This document shows, in pieces, positions 21,516-34,344 of a stretch of 64,000 bases of DNA; position 1 is the stretch's first letter, and the number at the start of each line of letters is the position of its first letter. Under the pieces are notes generated by a model. It did not search any database. It saw only the letters and a list, made by a program, of their open reading frames with translations, and was not told the DNA's origin. The DNA lies in contig NC_080560.1 in assembly GCF_030253575.1 (NCBI RefSeq), positions 42,485,001 to 42,549,000 on the forward strand. Reading direction: 5' to 3'. Made by a program: the position numbers and the translations under genes. Source of the DNA: Rhododendron vialii (lineage: Eukaryota; Streptophyta; Magnoliopsida; Ericales; Ericaceae).

Positions 21516-22035
21516 GAGGGAATCTCTCTCTAGTCTCTGCCAACCTTTACGTACGTGGGGGTTCAGGTGATATATGTGACTTTTTTTTCTTCCATTCGAC
21601 AATTACAGTGTTCGGGTCATGTTACGTTCAGCTCTAATCATCTCCACCTTGTTACATCTCAGAAAATTCACCCGAAAATGATTTCTTGCTGTTTGACCCA
21701 AAAAGTCGAACCGTCTTTCATTGTGTGAAGAACAAATCTATCAATCGAAACCCGGCTAGCCCTCGTGAGCCGTGGCTGATATACGTGACTCTAGTGTGGG
21801 TTTCAAATTTTCAATGTATACATGGTCATGGAGTTGGAGTTAATTTTGGAAATGCCACTACTACTGCTACAAGACTGGTGGAGAGATGGGCTGGGCCGTT
21901 ATGTTATTTTGAAGTGCAGGCCCAAACTGAACAAGACGGTTGGTTTAGAAGGCCTAGGGCCCCGTTTCCACTATATTTCTTCACAGTACATTTATAATTT
22001 ATTGTAAAAATAAAGTTGTTTTTTTTCCTATACTA
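21513..22035. other. Di19 upstream region, no gene seen
   Basis: Probable promoter side of the minus-strand Di19 gene. No TATA element could be assigned with confidence, and no exon was recognised on either strand. Confidence 0.4.
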
Positions 22036-22275
22036 ATTCCGTTCGATAAACTTTCTTAAAAAATAAACAGCTTATTTCACATTTTTAAATTCAAAAATAA
22101 TATAAATGAGAAATTAATTTTTGATTTTTTTTGCACTGTTTAAAAGATCTTAGTGAGATCTATCAAACAATATCCATATTGCTAAGAAAATTGTTTGCAT
22201 AAATACATTATTTTTGAACTTAAATTGCCTTTTTAAAAAATAAATACTACTTATTTGAGTTTCTAGAATGGGGCC
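22036..22275 (+). mobile_element. MITE family B, copy 1
   Basis: The interior shares long blocks with the element at 26224-26462 (TTCTTAAAAAATAA, CAAAAATAATATAAATGA, GAGATCT, ATCCATATTGC). The right end GTTTCTAGAATGGGGCC matches the TIR of the other copy; the left end is eroded and no target duplication is recognisable. Confidence 0.65.
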
Positions 22276-24932
22276 AACTTTTTCACCTCCATTCTGCCTT
22301 TGACCTTTCCTTTTTTCTCTTACACTATATCATCTTCAAGTTATAATTTAGTGAAAACAACTTGACTACAAAATACTATAAAAAGTAGTCCACAATTTTT
22401 AACTTGGCAGAAATGCCCCCTAAAAGCTCTTCTTTTTCGGAATTCCGTAGTTTTTAACGTTCTTTTTTTGTATCAATCGGTCTTTCTCGCTTTCATCTTG
22501 AATAAAGAAGTTTTTTTAATAATCACATGTCTTGGCCAATTTAGGGAAGCTATCTTGGAAGTTGATTGATTTTATTTAGCACACCTCAATTAGTCCCTGA
22601 ACCTCAAAGTCAACGACTAAGCAAACTTCTAGTACCTCAAAAGGATTTAATAGCATCTAAAAGATTGAAAAGAGAAAACCGCTAAGTTTCGGGTCTTGAT
22701 AAATAATTAAGAAAGTTAATTAGGACCGAAAAAATCTCCAAGAAGAAACTACTCTTCCATCGGGCCAAACAAAACCGACCTAAGATGCTGTACGGCTTCA
22801 TTTTGCCGTACAGTTCAGTTCAATGATCTTGTGGTATTCTTTTCCCAAGTACATGGATTCGACTTCAGCCGAAACCCTACCACGTAAGTATCCTTTTGCT
22901 CTTTTGCTACTGTTGACCCCGTCATAATCGGCCCGGCCCGTGAAGTCACTATCCAAGTCCACCCACAAGCTGGGCCTAGCAGGCTTTTTACTTTTTCAAG
23001 TCGAACGGGCCGGGTTATGTATGTTAAATTTAAGCCCAAGTTCATCTACGGACTAGCGGGCCAAAAGCTGGACAGACCTACGGGTGGGTTGTGTAGGCCG
23101 TGAAAAATTGGGTAAAAACATCATATTTATGTTTTGGTTGTGTAGAAGATGACCGACGACTGGGTGGAGTAGAATATTTGGGAGATGTTGGTGACCCAAC
23201 AGATTCAATTTCATTTATCTTATTTTCTTCCTCTACGCTAATGGGAAATTAATAACTAGCCATGCTAAGTATCCTTTTTGTTTTGGACATTCTCGCGGCC
23301 AGGCAGGGAGGGTGTCTCTTGTAATTCGGGGCTCGAACCCCGTAGTTAATTTCTGTTTGTTTCCCTTTCTGAGGTACCAAAAACGAAAGAACATGTTTAA
23401 GGAAAGTTGGGTAATACTACTAGTATTTGATGTCCGATACCAAACAATTATTAATGGAGACTATGCGCGAAGAGAGAGTTCAAAATTCCAAACCAAACAA
23501 ACTCCAAAGGTTCAAGAATCACCCCTTTGCTTTCTTGTGACCAGAGTACCATTTCCTAAACGAGAAAATTTTTTTACGGAGGCTCTGTAAAAAAGGTTTT
23601 CACGAAGGTAAACAATCTCATTCGTTCAAAAGTGTTTTGGGCGATCCAGATTTTAAATAAACTATTCACGCGAATAATTTATTTAAAATCCAGACCGTCG
23701 ATTACTGAGACAATCGGTGGGATGGGACGGCGCTGAAACCTCTTCTACGGAACCTCCCTTCTCCTAAACATGTTCATTCATTGGGCTTGGGTTATGACTT
23801 TTGACCCCGATCCCGCTGAGTCCAGCTAGTGTAGTTGCGTACAGCTGGGAAGGATCAAAACGTCATTAGGCTTAGCTGGAGTTTTTGTGTGGTGGGTGCC
23901 CAAGGGATTTGTGGTCCACTAGTATCATCTTTTTGTGGCCCTAGTAAGGACAGAGACCCGTAACCGCAACTAACTTGGCCCAGCCCTTTTTTACAATGGG
24001 AGATACGTGCATGTCTTTTAGCCTTGGCATGCAAATGGAACAATAACAAATTAATCGGAGCATTTGGCTTAACGATTGCGCATAACCGCACGCAAACGCC
24101 CTGGTTGTAGTTTCAATTCCTATTGGGAAATTATGTTGGAGCTCTTTATCGACGGGTTGGTTTGGGTGGGGATAGAATTCTAGCATACTATCGATAACGT
24201 GGCACCAATTTGTTTTGAACATTGGAAAATTTCATTTCATTTCAAGTAACCAAACGACACTTACAGGTTTAACTTATTACAATGGTGAATAAAAGAGCTT
24301 AGAAAATCCGCCTCAAGAAGATAGAAACCATGAAAACACAATGGCATTTCTTTCAATCTAGACGCTTTCAAATAAATAACATCTAGATGAGGGAGTAACT
24401 TAAATAGAGTCTTAGGAACCTGTTTGATGGCAGCATTTGGACCGATATGAGAGCGGTGTCCTGTATCATCATCATTTCCGTTACATTTTTTAAAGAGTCC
24501 CGAATAGGCCTTGGATGACGATCCAAACGGAGGATTGACAATTCAAAGGCCAGGATGGGTTTCGCTATCGTATTCAGAAAATTAAGAGATAAACCAATGC
24601 ATCATTATATTAATTACCTCATCTGTCAACCAAAACAAACATGATTTAACAATCCCGATATGGCGAATTCAGACTATATAAATATGGAACAGTAATTCAC
24701 GACTAATTCCTTCTCATATCAATCTCAATTTCAATTTCAATTTCCCTGTCAGTCTGTCACTGTCGTTCTCTTTCCACCTATAACACCCACCAAATGATAG
24801 AGGCCTAAAGAGTCTCTCTTGATCAAAGCTAGTATAGAAATTAACCAAATAATTGCTGGAATATCATAGTGTGGACGGTGGATAAAAAACCACATGCACA
24901 GTACTTTGAAAGGACATTGTACATACCAACGT
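22276..24932. other. Intergenic DNA without gene, with a small foldback
   Basis: No exon was seen. A palindrome at 23645-23693 (CCAGATTTTAAATAA pairing with TTATTTAAAATCCAG, roughly as arms) and a stretch of repeated GGCCCGG/GGGCCGGG words near 22930-23020 look like transposon debris. A B-box-like GGCTCGAACCCCG at about 23330 has no matching A box at the right distance. Confidence 0.45.
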
Positions 24933-25122
24933 AAGGGGTTGGGGCAAAGTGGACATGAAAAAATAATAGTGTCTGATCATGATATCGCATGTTCGAATTT
25001 TACGGAGGCCAACCATCTCAAACTTTGGGGCCATTGGGATTGTGCTCGATCGTTACTTTCAAGATCTCAAAATTAATCGAGGTGCGCGTAAGATAACCCG
25101 AATATACGATTATAAAAAAAAA
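24933..25122 (+). mobile_element. Au-like SINE
   Basis: Head GGTTGGGGCAAAGTGGACATG, a box-B-like ATGTTCGAATTTTACGG, the shared middle CTTTGGGGCCATTGGGATTG, and the tail AAAATTAATCGAGGTGCGCG ending in a run of A. The order is the same as in the copies at 2562 and 30183. Confidence 0.7.
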
Positions 25123-25491
25123 GTACAATGAGCGTACCATCCCCATGTATAGGTACATGTCACGTGAAGGGGATGAAAAAGTCTAACCGTTCATTTGCGC
25201 GAACCTTATAAAGAGGTCGGACTTCGGAGATCTTCTATTGCCCACCGGATATATACATTTTTTTTAGAGAATAACATAAATCGGCCCTGTAAATATTTTT
25301 TTCTTTCAAATCAATTATATTGCGTCGCATCATCAAAACAGTTATTCTAATTAATAGAACATGGTGACGTGACACAATGTAATTGACTTGGAGAAAATAA
25401 ATATTTAAACCGGTAATGTAAATAATTTAATCTCTTTTTTTTAATCCGGGAGAACATACATTTACATGCATAACAAATATTGGGTACATAA

Positions 25492-25641
25492 GAGCATCTC
25501 CAACCCATGTTCTATTCCTCCAATCTTTCATTTTGGAGAAAAAAAAAATCAATTCCACATTTTTTATAGAGATATGGATATTTTAGAGAACCAAACTATA
25601 GAGATATGAAAGAATAAATGAATGATGGATTAGAGATGCTC
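25492..25641 (+). mobile_element. MITE with GAGCATCTC termini (150 bp)
   Basis: Left end GAGCATCTCCAACCCAT, right end the reverse complement of GAGCATCTCTAATCCAT. The interior is AT-rich. This terminus is widespread among plant MITEs; the superfamily is not resolved here because no target duplication is clear. A longer element with similar ends is at 61589-61906. Confidence 0.65.
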
Positions 25642-26223
25642 CAAGAGATAAGAATAAAGTGTACATGTGAAATTCCACATCGTTTTGGAGTATATGAAAA
25701 CATGGTATGGTACAGGGTAAGAGTCACCGGTTACTGTAACTTGAGTTGTAACTTTTTAGGCCACGTACATAATTAAGCTAATGGTTAACATGTTGGGTCG
25801 GGTCGGGTCCTTACATGTTCTATTAAAGCCTACACCAACCGTAATGTGGGGCTAGTCTCGTGAGGAGACGTGGTGAGTCCAACAACTGGCGTGCTTAAGG
25901 TGCCTGTTGTGTTTGAATGAGTCCCACATGAAACGAGCTTGAGGAGTTTATCGTGCTTTGGTGGGTCCTACTGATACATTATCTGTCCATCTCTTCACAA
26001 CTTTTGAAATCCAAATATTTCTTACTGGAGAAAGTTGATGGATGATCGAAGGTAGGGTTTTGGGGAGCAGAAAGTCCATTCCACGTGGCAAATGTATGGA
26101 TGCATGCCTTATTGCCTTCCCCTTCCATGTAATTGAGTTTACTAATGAATACTGTACTATTAGTTTTGTTAGTTACTTTAAGATCAATACATACTTAAGC
26201 CACGTTCTTTTGAACTTAACTTA

Positions 26224-26462
26224 GGCTCCGTTCCAGAAACCTTCTTAAAAAATAAGCAGTTTATTTCAAATTTTCAAACTCAAAAATAATATAAATGAAA
26301 AATAAATTTTTAATTTTTTTTGCATCGTATAAAAGATTTCGATGAGATCTTTTAAACAAGATCCATATTGCATATTTTTAGATTTCAATAAGTCCATAAT
26401 TTTTGAATTTGAAATTACCTTCTTAAAAAATAAGGACTTTTTTCCGTTTCCGGAACGGAGCT
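26224..26462 (+). mobile_element. MITE family B, copy 2 (PIF/Harbinger-like)
   Basis: Termini GGCTCCGTTCCAGAAACC and its near reverse complement (TTTCCGGAACGGAGC), flanked by TTA on both sides (26221-26223 and 26463-26465). The 239-bp element is the better-preserved relative of the copy at 22036. Confidence 0.8.
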
Positions 26463-26465
26463 TTA

Positions 26466-28066
26466 ATTTTGTGAGTTTTGTCGTTATTTGAATTTTTTTC
26501 GTATTTGTTAATTTTGTGCCAAACTTTTTGTGGGTTATTGATTCGTCTCGACCAGAGAAATCGAAATAGTAAATTTTTTTTTTAATTTTACCCAAGTATT
26601 TGTTAAATAATCATTTTTAGTGCAAAAAAGACATTTTTTTAAAAACAAAATTTTCATATTTAAGTTAAATTTTAGAAAACGGGGTACATATTTCACGTGA
26701 ACAAATCAAAAATCAAGAAAAGAACTATGTCACGCTTATGCATTGCTACATATTGACTCAACTATTTTTAAAATAATGATTCTATAACCACAAATATTTA
26801 CACAAACTAGTATGAGGGTAGAGTCTCAAAGAGGTGTACATGCAAAGTTGATGCATACAATAATATTATTTCTTTTGCTATTGGATCATCTCGTCGTAAA
26901 AAATTCTTATCTTTTCGAAAAAGAGACTCACCCTCGCGAATAATGTATTTACCGTCGCGAAAAGCTTTTGCAACTGAAACTGAAGGGTGGCTATTGGGGG
27001 TGGCAAACACTTTTTGCGTTGAGTTTGTCCCGTCACAAATACTTTGCGACGGTAAATACTAATTATTTGCAACCGAATTTCCCCAACGCAAAAATATCGA
27101 AAAACTTATTTCTACATAATATAATGTGTATTATAAACACTTTTCGTACATCACACAGGATACCTCTTGTGTATAAATATCAAGAGCTGAATATTAAGTT
27201 CCCTAAAAGTTCTCTTAGCAAACAGTTTGGATTAATATTCTTCGCTTGTTTTGTGCCTTTTTGTTTCTGTATTTTTTTTTCTTGTTTTTTTTGGCTTTAA
27301 TGTTTTATTTTCTTTTGCTTATATTTTCCAACAACAAAATTGATCAAATCTTATTTAAAAGTAACAAGTTTTATGAGTATTTTATGATAGAGTATTTTTA
27401 TAAGTGGGTGGATACGAACATGTAAATGGGTTCGGATTAAGATTGTCACCCTCAACGCAGACCATGACTAAGACCTTATAATATTGTATAAAAAAGCCAA
27501 CCTAAATAAGTTGGCCACACTTTTTCCCACGACAATAAGCAAATTAAGTCAATTAAACTCTCCCTTAATCAGACCCTCCCCAGTCACAATTGATAGGGAC
27601 ATTAATAGAAATTATCTTTCTGTTGAATAAAATGGAAGTGCATGTATGTTAATGTTACCCTCGCCCTGCTAAAAAAATATTGTCTCGTCACACCACATTA
27701 TTATATCTGTAAGAAACCCACCACACCTGTCGGCACTAAAGATAAGGTTCCACCGCATGTGGGTAGTTTTAGGAGTATGTTTAATTGGCCCTAATAAAAT
27801 GCTATGAAAACTCAAATACTCATTCCGTCCCCATTTTTCGTTTCTTAATAGTAACACTTAACAATCATTACTTGTCTTATCACTTTATTTTCCCGTTTTA
27901 CTCCCAAATCATTCTCTTACTTTGTTTAGTGTCACTAATTTAAGAAGGAAAGGGTAAGAGAAAAAAATTTGATCATTAAAATATTGTTCGTTTAGTTTTG
28001 AAGTGAAACAATTGTTATGGGAGAGCAAAAAATGTTAACTGAGACCAATAAATTGGAAAATAGGAA
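26466..28066. other. Intergenic DNA without gene
   Basis: Nothing codes convincingly. Between about 26920 and 27100 there are repeated, partly inverted GACGGTAAATAC / GTATTTACCGTC words that could be the subterminal region of a DNA transposon, but ends cannot be fixed. Confidence 0.4.
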
Positions 28067-28278
28067 ATCCTGCAGTGCAGCCCGCAATGCAACAATGGAG
28101 GGACTGTAGGACGATTGATCCGATCGTCTATTCTAACGTCAATGGCTCAAATTTAATTCGAACTCTTACTGATCTGAGTCGTCTATTATTCGAATTAAAA
28201 TTTGAGTTGTCCATCGCCGAAATGAATGACTGGATTACCGCCTTACAGCCCTGCAAGTGCAGGCTACACTGCAGAATC
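28067..28278. mobile_element. Foldback MITE (~212 bp)
   Basis: The outer ends ATCCTGCAGTGCAGCC and GGCTACACTGCAGAAT pair, with mismatches, as inverted repeats. An inner pair CAAATTTAATTCGA / TCGAATTAAAATTTG flanks a short loop region. No target duplication was assigned. Confidence 0.55.
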
Positions 28279-30182
28279 CCTCAATGACGGAGTGAGCTAC
28301 AGTACCCTTTTCAACTAAGTCCGAGTTTCCACCGCTAAAGCAACTCACGCGGGTAAACCCCTCCTAGTCAAGAGTGATAGGGACATACTCTGGCAGCACA
28401 GTATAAAACTTGGAAGGAAACGTGCCTGCCTGGAAGGGGGCCCACAATAGAAGCTATGGAAGAAGGAAGGGACGGGTGTGGGGGGCCCAGCCCAGTTCAA
28501 TTCCGCGTTGGCCCACTTAGCATGAGTAAGATATTGGGTTTAGTTGGAGCAGATCCGGCGGAGGGCCCACCGTCGCATTAAAGGACAACACCCACGTGTC
28601 CCTCCCAATGCTACTCGTAATTTCTTGAGATCGTCCAACACTTCACGTCTGTTTTGCCTTTTTGCAGTTTTTTTATGTGGCCTCCGAGGGAAGAATTTTT
28701 TCAGTCCCGAGCGAATACCACGTGGTGTCCGCTCAGCACATTCGAGTCATCCGATACACTTTTTGAATGGGAAGAAACACAACCTTGGAACTAAGGTTGT
28801 AAACAAACCAAACAACTCATGAGTTCGACCCGGCTCATTAACGATTGACTCTGCTTGGCTCGTTTAGTAAACGAGTCGAGTACTCGGTTCGTTCGACAAA
28901 AACTTGGCTCGATTGAAAAGACTCATTTAGTAAATGACTAAGCTCGGTTCGTTAAAACTCGAGCTCAACTTTTTTGGCTCATTAGTTTAACTCTGAACAA
29001 ATTTTTTGTGCATAACTTGTAAAGTAATTTTACACTTAAAAAACTAGTTGAGATATTTAGATTAATATAATTTCAAATCTTATAAGCTATTCACAAAAGT
29101 ATATCGTTTGTTAAAAAAAAAATTACAGGACTTTTCGTATTATAGAACGAGGGAATACACGTCTCCTAACTTCTTGTAACACCAAAAGGTAGTTTCAATT
29201 TCAAAAACGTCACTCGCGGATGAAAATACATACATACGATTGTGACAATTTATGCATGCGGCTTTCTGCTCGTCGAGATGATACTAATATAATACGAGTA
29301 ATTTTTTTCAGCTACGCAAAATCTAAAAGGATTTTTTTGCATCCTCCCTCGAATGAAATCTATAGGGGATGGCACCAATAGTGGCTCAGCTCATCTCATC
29401 ACCCAAAACTCACCGTCAATGGAAACTAGTTTACAAATGGTTTAAATATTCTCTTCATTAATTAGCCGTTTCAAACAATTTAATAATTTTCTCACAATCT
29501 AATTAAAGAGATTTTTTTTAATATAAAATTCATACTTGTGAGATAACTTTAGCAGCCGTCCGAAAAAAATACTGAGGAGAAAACGTTTCCTAAATTAAAA
29601 ACTCCGGCGTGAAACCATTGGCCACTCTTGTCTATCCACTCTCCATAAAAAGCTAAACCCAGCTCCCACACAATAAAATAATTCTAATATTCATTGCCGT
29701 GTAACTTTAAATAGAAAAATTTTAAAATCAGTCCAGTGAGCTGACAATAATGAGTATGTGAATGTGTATTAAATGGTATAAAAAGTACACAGAAATACGT
29801 GTTTTTCTTGTCTTCTAGTGTGCTTATCGTCAGCCCAGTAAGCTGACAATAACAAGACCGCTTTAAATATTACTTCTAAAATTCTTAAGTTAATTGAGGC
29901 AAAGGTTAAAAAAAAAATTTAACATTAATAAGTTAGGTATACTTTATGGTAATTAAAAAAATGAATACTTTGAGTTTGCAGCTTTTGTGGGGCTCTGAAG
30001 CTAGCTGAGGTGAGCAGTTTTTGGAAGGCTCCAACTTTGCGTAAAGTCATTGGAAGAGAGAAAAGGTCCTGGGAGAGAATATACTATATAATAGTAGGGT
30101 TTTAAAATTCTTCAAGCTCAATTATGCATGAGAGACTTTCTTCGAACGATTTTTAAAAATTAAATGAGCTACTCTTAAACCC
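28279..30182. other. Intergenic DNA without gene
   Basis: Contains a degenerate GGCTCGTTTAGTAAACGAG-type repeat cluster at about 28810-28985, a common class of dispersed plant repeat. A word AGCTGACAATAA is repeated at about 29745 and 29840. No exon was seen. Confidence 0.4.
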
Positions 30183-30376
30183 GATTTGGCCAAATGGACA
30201 CACAAGAAAGCTAATAAGTGATTGTCTTCCGTGAAGTTCCGTGTTCGAATTTCATAGAGGCTAAGCAATATTCTAAATCTTGAAGCCACTGGAGATACGC
30301 CTGGTCGTAGCTCCAGGGTTCCGAAATTATTCGAAGTGCGCGCAAATTAGCTCGGATATTGAATCATAAAGAAAAA
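30183..30376 (+). mobile_element. Au-like SINE
   Basis: Head GATTTGGCCAAATGGACAC, box-B-like CGTGTTCGAATTTCATAG, and tail CGAAATTATTCGAAGTGCGC followed by an A-rich end. The order of blocks is the same as in the other copies. Confidence 0.65.
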
Positions 30377-30639
30377 CTTGTGATATTTATGGTCATCATG
30401 GTACAATTCACCTTTAATTATGCAGTTTTTGGTGTTTACGTGACAAGTTGGGTGTTTTATTGATGACAATAATCTTGAGATATCTTGATGCCACGTCATC
30501 AACTCATCACAGTATCATTCACCAGGAGTTAACTCCTCTTCATCCTCTCCAATTCTCTTTTAGAAATTAGTCCGTCCAAATTTGTTTTATTATTAATACA
30601 AAATATGTTTTGTATTTTTTTTGAAAACACAAATATATC

Positions 30640-31224
30640 AGTCCGTCCAAATTTGTACATTGTAGCCGCCTTCTCTCTCTTCTCCCTCCCCTAGGATTTT
30701 TATAACCCTAATACAGTGGCGAGAGGGCCTTAACTTTGATGGGTGTTTTCGTTCTGCTTAAGTGATTGTCGCTTTTCTCGCCTTTAATTATTTCTTCTTT
30801 CTAGTGAGGATTTTATTTCTTGATCTCAGATTTAAGAGTTTCTTTGTGTTTTTCCCTCTTTCTTTCTTTTTCTCGGCTTCTCTTTCATCATCAAGGTGTC
30901 TTTCAAGTTCCGACAATGATGGTGATGATGATCCTTTCAAAAAGCAAGACGGTTGTAGGAGTGCTCCGATGATGAATCAGATCGGTGGACTAGCTTGCCA
31001 TCAGTGATTGACGTAATTATTGGGGATACTTAAGGTCTCAAGTATGTGAGTGATCAGTGGGAGTGTTTTTTTTTTGTGCGTACGTATAAGTGCTAATGGG
31101 GTGCCCCCATTCAATGCTTACGAGAGATAGTAGGAATCTAGGTGTCTGTATGTGCTTCTGTTTTCAATCAATGAAACTATATATTTACCATTTTGACCCC
31201 CCCCCCTCCCAAAAAAAAAAAAAA
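30640..31224 (+). repeat. Dispersed repeat, copy B (related to 1117-1580)
   Basis: A pyrimidine-rich head (TAGCCGCCTTCTCTCTC), a T-rich middle with TGATCTCAGATTTAAGAG, and an A-run end (31209-31224), in the same order as copy A. A 17-bp direct repeat AGTCCGTCCAAATTTGT occurs at 30569-30585 and at the left edge, 30640-30656. The open frame 30762-31007 is pyrimidine-driven low complexity and is not called as a gene. Confidence 0.4.
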
Positions 31225-31290
31225 AGTATATTTGGGGTGCCTTTTTCGGGTCCACTTATATGATCAAAACAGTACGTTCGTTTGTTTTTA

Positions 31291-31684
31291 GGCTCCGTTT
31301 GTTTGGGCGTAAAATATTTTCCGGTAAAATATTTTACGTATTTTTCGGTGTTTGGTTGTGTAAAAAATTAGAAAAACATTTCACATGTAAAACAATTTCC
31401 ATCAATTGGATGAAAATGACTTACTCTTAAATCTTCCGTAAGTTATCTTCCGAAATGAACCCGCTGCCTACTATTACATTTCTCACTGCTCAGTTTCCTC
31501 GATCATAGTCCTGACCCACAAGACCCACATTCAATTCCAATATTCTCATATCTCTCTATCGTTTTAAACCCCCCTCTATCTCTCTACACTATTTTGTTGA
31601 CTTTTGAAAATATTTTGAAGTTTGTTTTCTGAAAAAATATTTTACATGATTGTAAAATATTTTTCCATCGAAACAAATGGAGCC
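31291..31684 (-). mobile_element. Tourist-like MITE, second family member (reverse orientation)
   Basis: Termini GGCTCCGTTTGTTT and AAACAAATGGAGCC. Interior words such as AACCCGCTGCC, CTTACTCTTAAATCTTCCGT and ATCAATTGGATGAAAATGA are the reverse complement of those in the MITE at 14036-14443. TTA precedes the left end; the right flank no longer shows TTA. Confidence 0.85.
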
Positions 31685-34339
31685 CGTATATATATTTTTT
31701 AATTTACAAAATGGTAGAAAGTTTCATTAATAGAAAAGGCTCAATATATCAATAGATGGTTATCGTTCAGAGTAAAGAATACAATAACCAATTAATAGGA
31801 GGCCTAGATTTTCAAATTTTGACTCCAGAACCTTGCAAATCACAAGCCAAACGCGGACCAGCTACACAACTAACCCGGATGTTGTGATCATGCCAGAAGT
31901 TCATGTTGACCGGATGTCATTAATCCACAAATGAGCGCTGCAGAAATTACTATCATCAGCTAGCAGTCCTTGTCTCATCTTCCTTAAAATTTTCTCCCTC
32001 TCGGGAGTCAACTCTAAACAAATTTTAATTTTCTATAGAATACTCCCTAATTACGTAGACCATGCAAAACAACGTCTATGTTAATTTCTATAATTTCTCA
32101 GGCCAAGTCTGTGAACATTATTTAATTTTCTTGAAAGCAACCTGAAGAAAACCCTTCTTTTTTTTTTAACAACAAAAAAGGTTTTATTAATCTTTCGAAT
32201 GAATAAAAAAAGATTGAAGGGATCAAAGATGAATCAGCACAAAGCAAGCCACCCAAGACCCGGAAGGGAAAAGAGTCAAGTTGGCAAGAAATCAACTTGA
32301 TACAAAATACCTAAACTCGAAATTCAAAAAGAAACCTAAACTATACAACAGGAAGGGGCACCCAAAAAGAATTGCGATCAACCTAAGCAACATGAAGAAA
32401 ACCTAAGGCGAGGGTTATCAATGGCGCTGGACAAACTACTCAATATAAATTACATGAAATCAACGTGAAGAAAACCTAAGACGAGGGTTATCAACGACGG
32501 TGAACGAAGTACTCAATATATATTATGGTGTATAGTTAGCAAAATACGTACTCTATTCGTCCCAAAGTTTTAGTACTCTTAGAAAAAGTCATGCAATTTT
32601 TGGATCAATAAATAAAGTATTTTCTTGCATCATTTACAATTTTTTAGCTTCAATTTAAAGAACTAATTGAGATCTTTAAGTCAGTGTGAATAAATACAAA
32701 AAAAAAAACTATTCCAATGGAAATACCCTATTTTCTGATCTACAAATTGCACGAGTTTTCACTATAAAGATGGGGGGGAAAAACAAAAAAAGAAGATATT
32801 TGACCGATTCTTCAATATATTCTGATAGAATAACAGAAGAAACTATTCCAATTCCTGTTTTCTAGCTTAGGGTTTGTCACGGGAATTAACCTTTGTTTTT
32901 TCACCTTTTGTGACCATATATACTTCTTCTTTTTCTTATCACAGGCGGAGATAAATTGGGATCAGCGCTCTTTAGTCACATAATTCTTCTAAATTGTCTT
33001 CGCTCCGGCCCGCTGTCAAATCATTGCTCTCACAATTCTTGCACTCACTAATTTTAAATGTTTGGGAGGTTTTTGAATGACGTTTTCACGCTCACACATA
33101 TTATGTGACTTAGGGTCAGCGTCCCAGCTTCACTCCGAGTTTAACCTTTAATTTCCTATATAATTTAAGTATTTTTAATATGATTTATGTACGAGTCCAT
33201 TCAAGAGTAGACACAGGGGAGTGCCCGGGCCCCTGCACAACTCCAAATACTCCATCAATTATACTGGTGTCTGAGGTTAATATGGAAAAGTTCTATAGGA
33301 TAGACCCTGCAATTCTCTCGAGGAAAAAAACAAGTTCATAAAGTTTCTATAATCTCCTAAAATTTCAAGTTATCAATCATTTATTTGGTCGTCGGTACAA
33401 TATTGAATGGCGGTTACATATATACCCATGATATCGTCTCATTTTCAGAACTAGATAGTAGCAAATATATTCGGATTCTAATTTTTTGTTACTTATGTAG
33501 AAATACATATAATTCGGGCCCCTGCTAAGTACAAATTATGCGTCCGCCACTGACTCCATTATATTTAAAATCAATCGAATTTGTTCTAGATAAAATTAAA
33601 ATAATCTTAGATTGTCATTTGAAATCCTCCCGGTTTCTTCATAGATAAGAATTTATTTAAAGAAAAACTAAAATAATTTTATATACTCATTATTGCATTG
33701 AGCGAGGGCTCAAAGTCAAAACCATCTCATATTATATATATATATATATACATAGACACACAGCGTAGTTAATTTATTCTGAGTGAAAATTATCTTTGAA
33801 TTCGACTCTCCTTGAATTGAAATTCTCACGGCGGTGTAACATTTCAAATCTTACCACTTAAGATTTGTCTAATCGGCAATTATAGACCTCAAAAATAATT
33901 GAGGTGGCCCATACATCCCGTTGTAAAAAATATATATATATCTACCGTGAAGCACTGGTGGTCTGAGGGAACCAGTTACAGAGCAAAAATGTGCTGCCAC
34001 GTATTGCAAGTGGGCTTGCAAAGGTATTTATTGCCAACTTTTTAAAAATCACAAATCAATAATCTCATACACGAGTGGTGCTTTGTATTTCCTCCAATTA
34101 TTGGCTTCTTATCCTTCTCTTGTGAGGTAGATTGGCTGGCTCACTTTGTAAATGCCAGGTTTGAAAATATTCTAGTTTTTAACTTTACAGAACAATTCAC
34201 TGCTCGACTTGTTCGACTAGTTTATTAGGCCTACTTTGTGATCATTACCATTACCCTCGTCTTTCACCACCATCGGCTCAGAACTCCAGATATTGAAATG
34301 TTCATAATTTCAGGTAAAACTTCGTTGCCACCAAAGGAG
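31685..34339. other. Intergenic DNA without gene
   Basis: AT-rich. A half Stowaway-like end (TACTCTATTCGTCCCAAAG) is at about 32549-32570, a TA microsatellite at about 33735-33751, and a decayed Au-like SINE tail (AATAATTGAGGTGGCCC) at about 33893-33910. Nothing codes. Confidence 0.45.
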
Positions 34340-34344
34340 AATAC

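Noticed and set aside
21958..22035. GGCCCCGTTTCC at 21958 as the left TIR of MITE family B copy 1
   Set aside because: Alignment with the copy at 26224 places the left end at about 22036; the GGCCCC word appears to be a coincidence.
22815..23045. 76-residue frame on - rich in Arg, Gly and Pro
   Set aside because: It arises from repeated GGCCCGG/CCGGGCC words of a dispersed non-coding repeat.
23290..23390. Possible tRNA or SINE with GGCTCGAACCCCG
   Set aside because: The box-B-like word is good, but no box A at the right distance and no acceptor stem were found.
26920..27100. CACTA-like transposon end
   Set aside because: Repeated GACGGTAAATAC words are suggestive, but no CACTA terminus, no 3-bp duplication and no partner end were seen.
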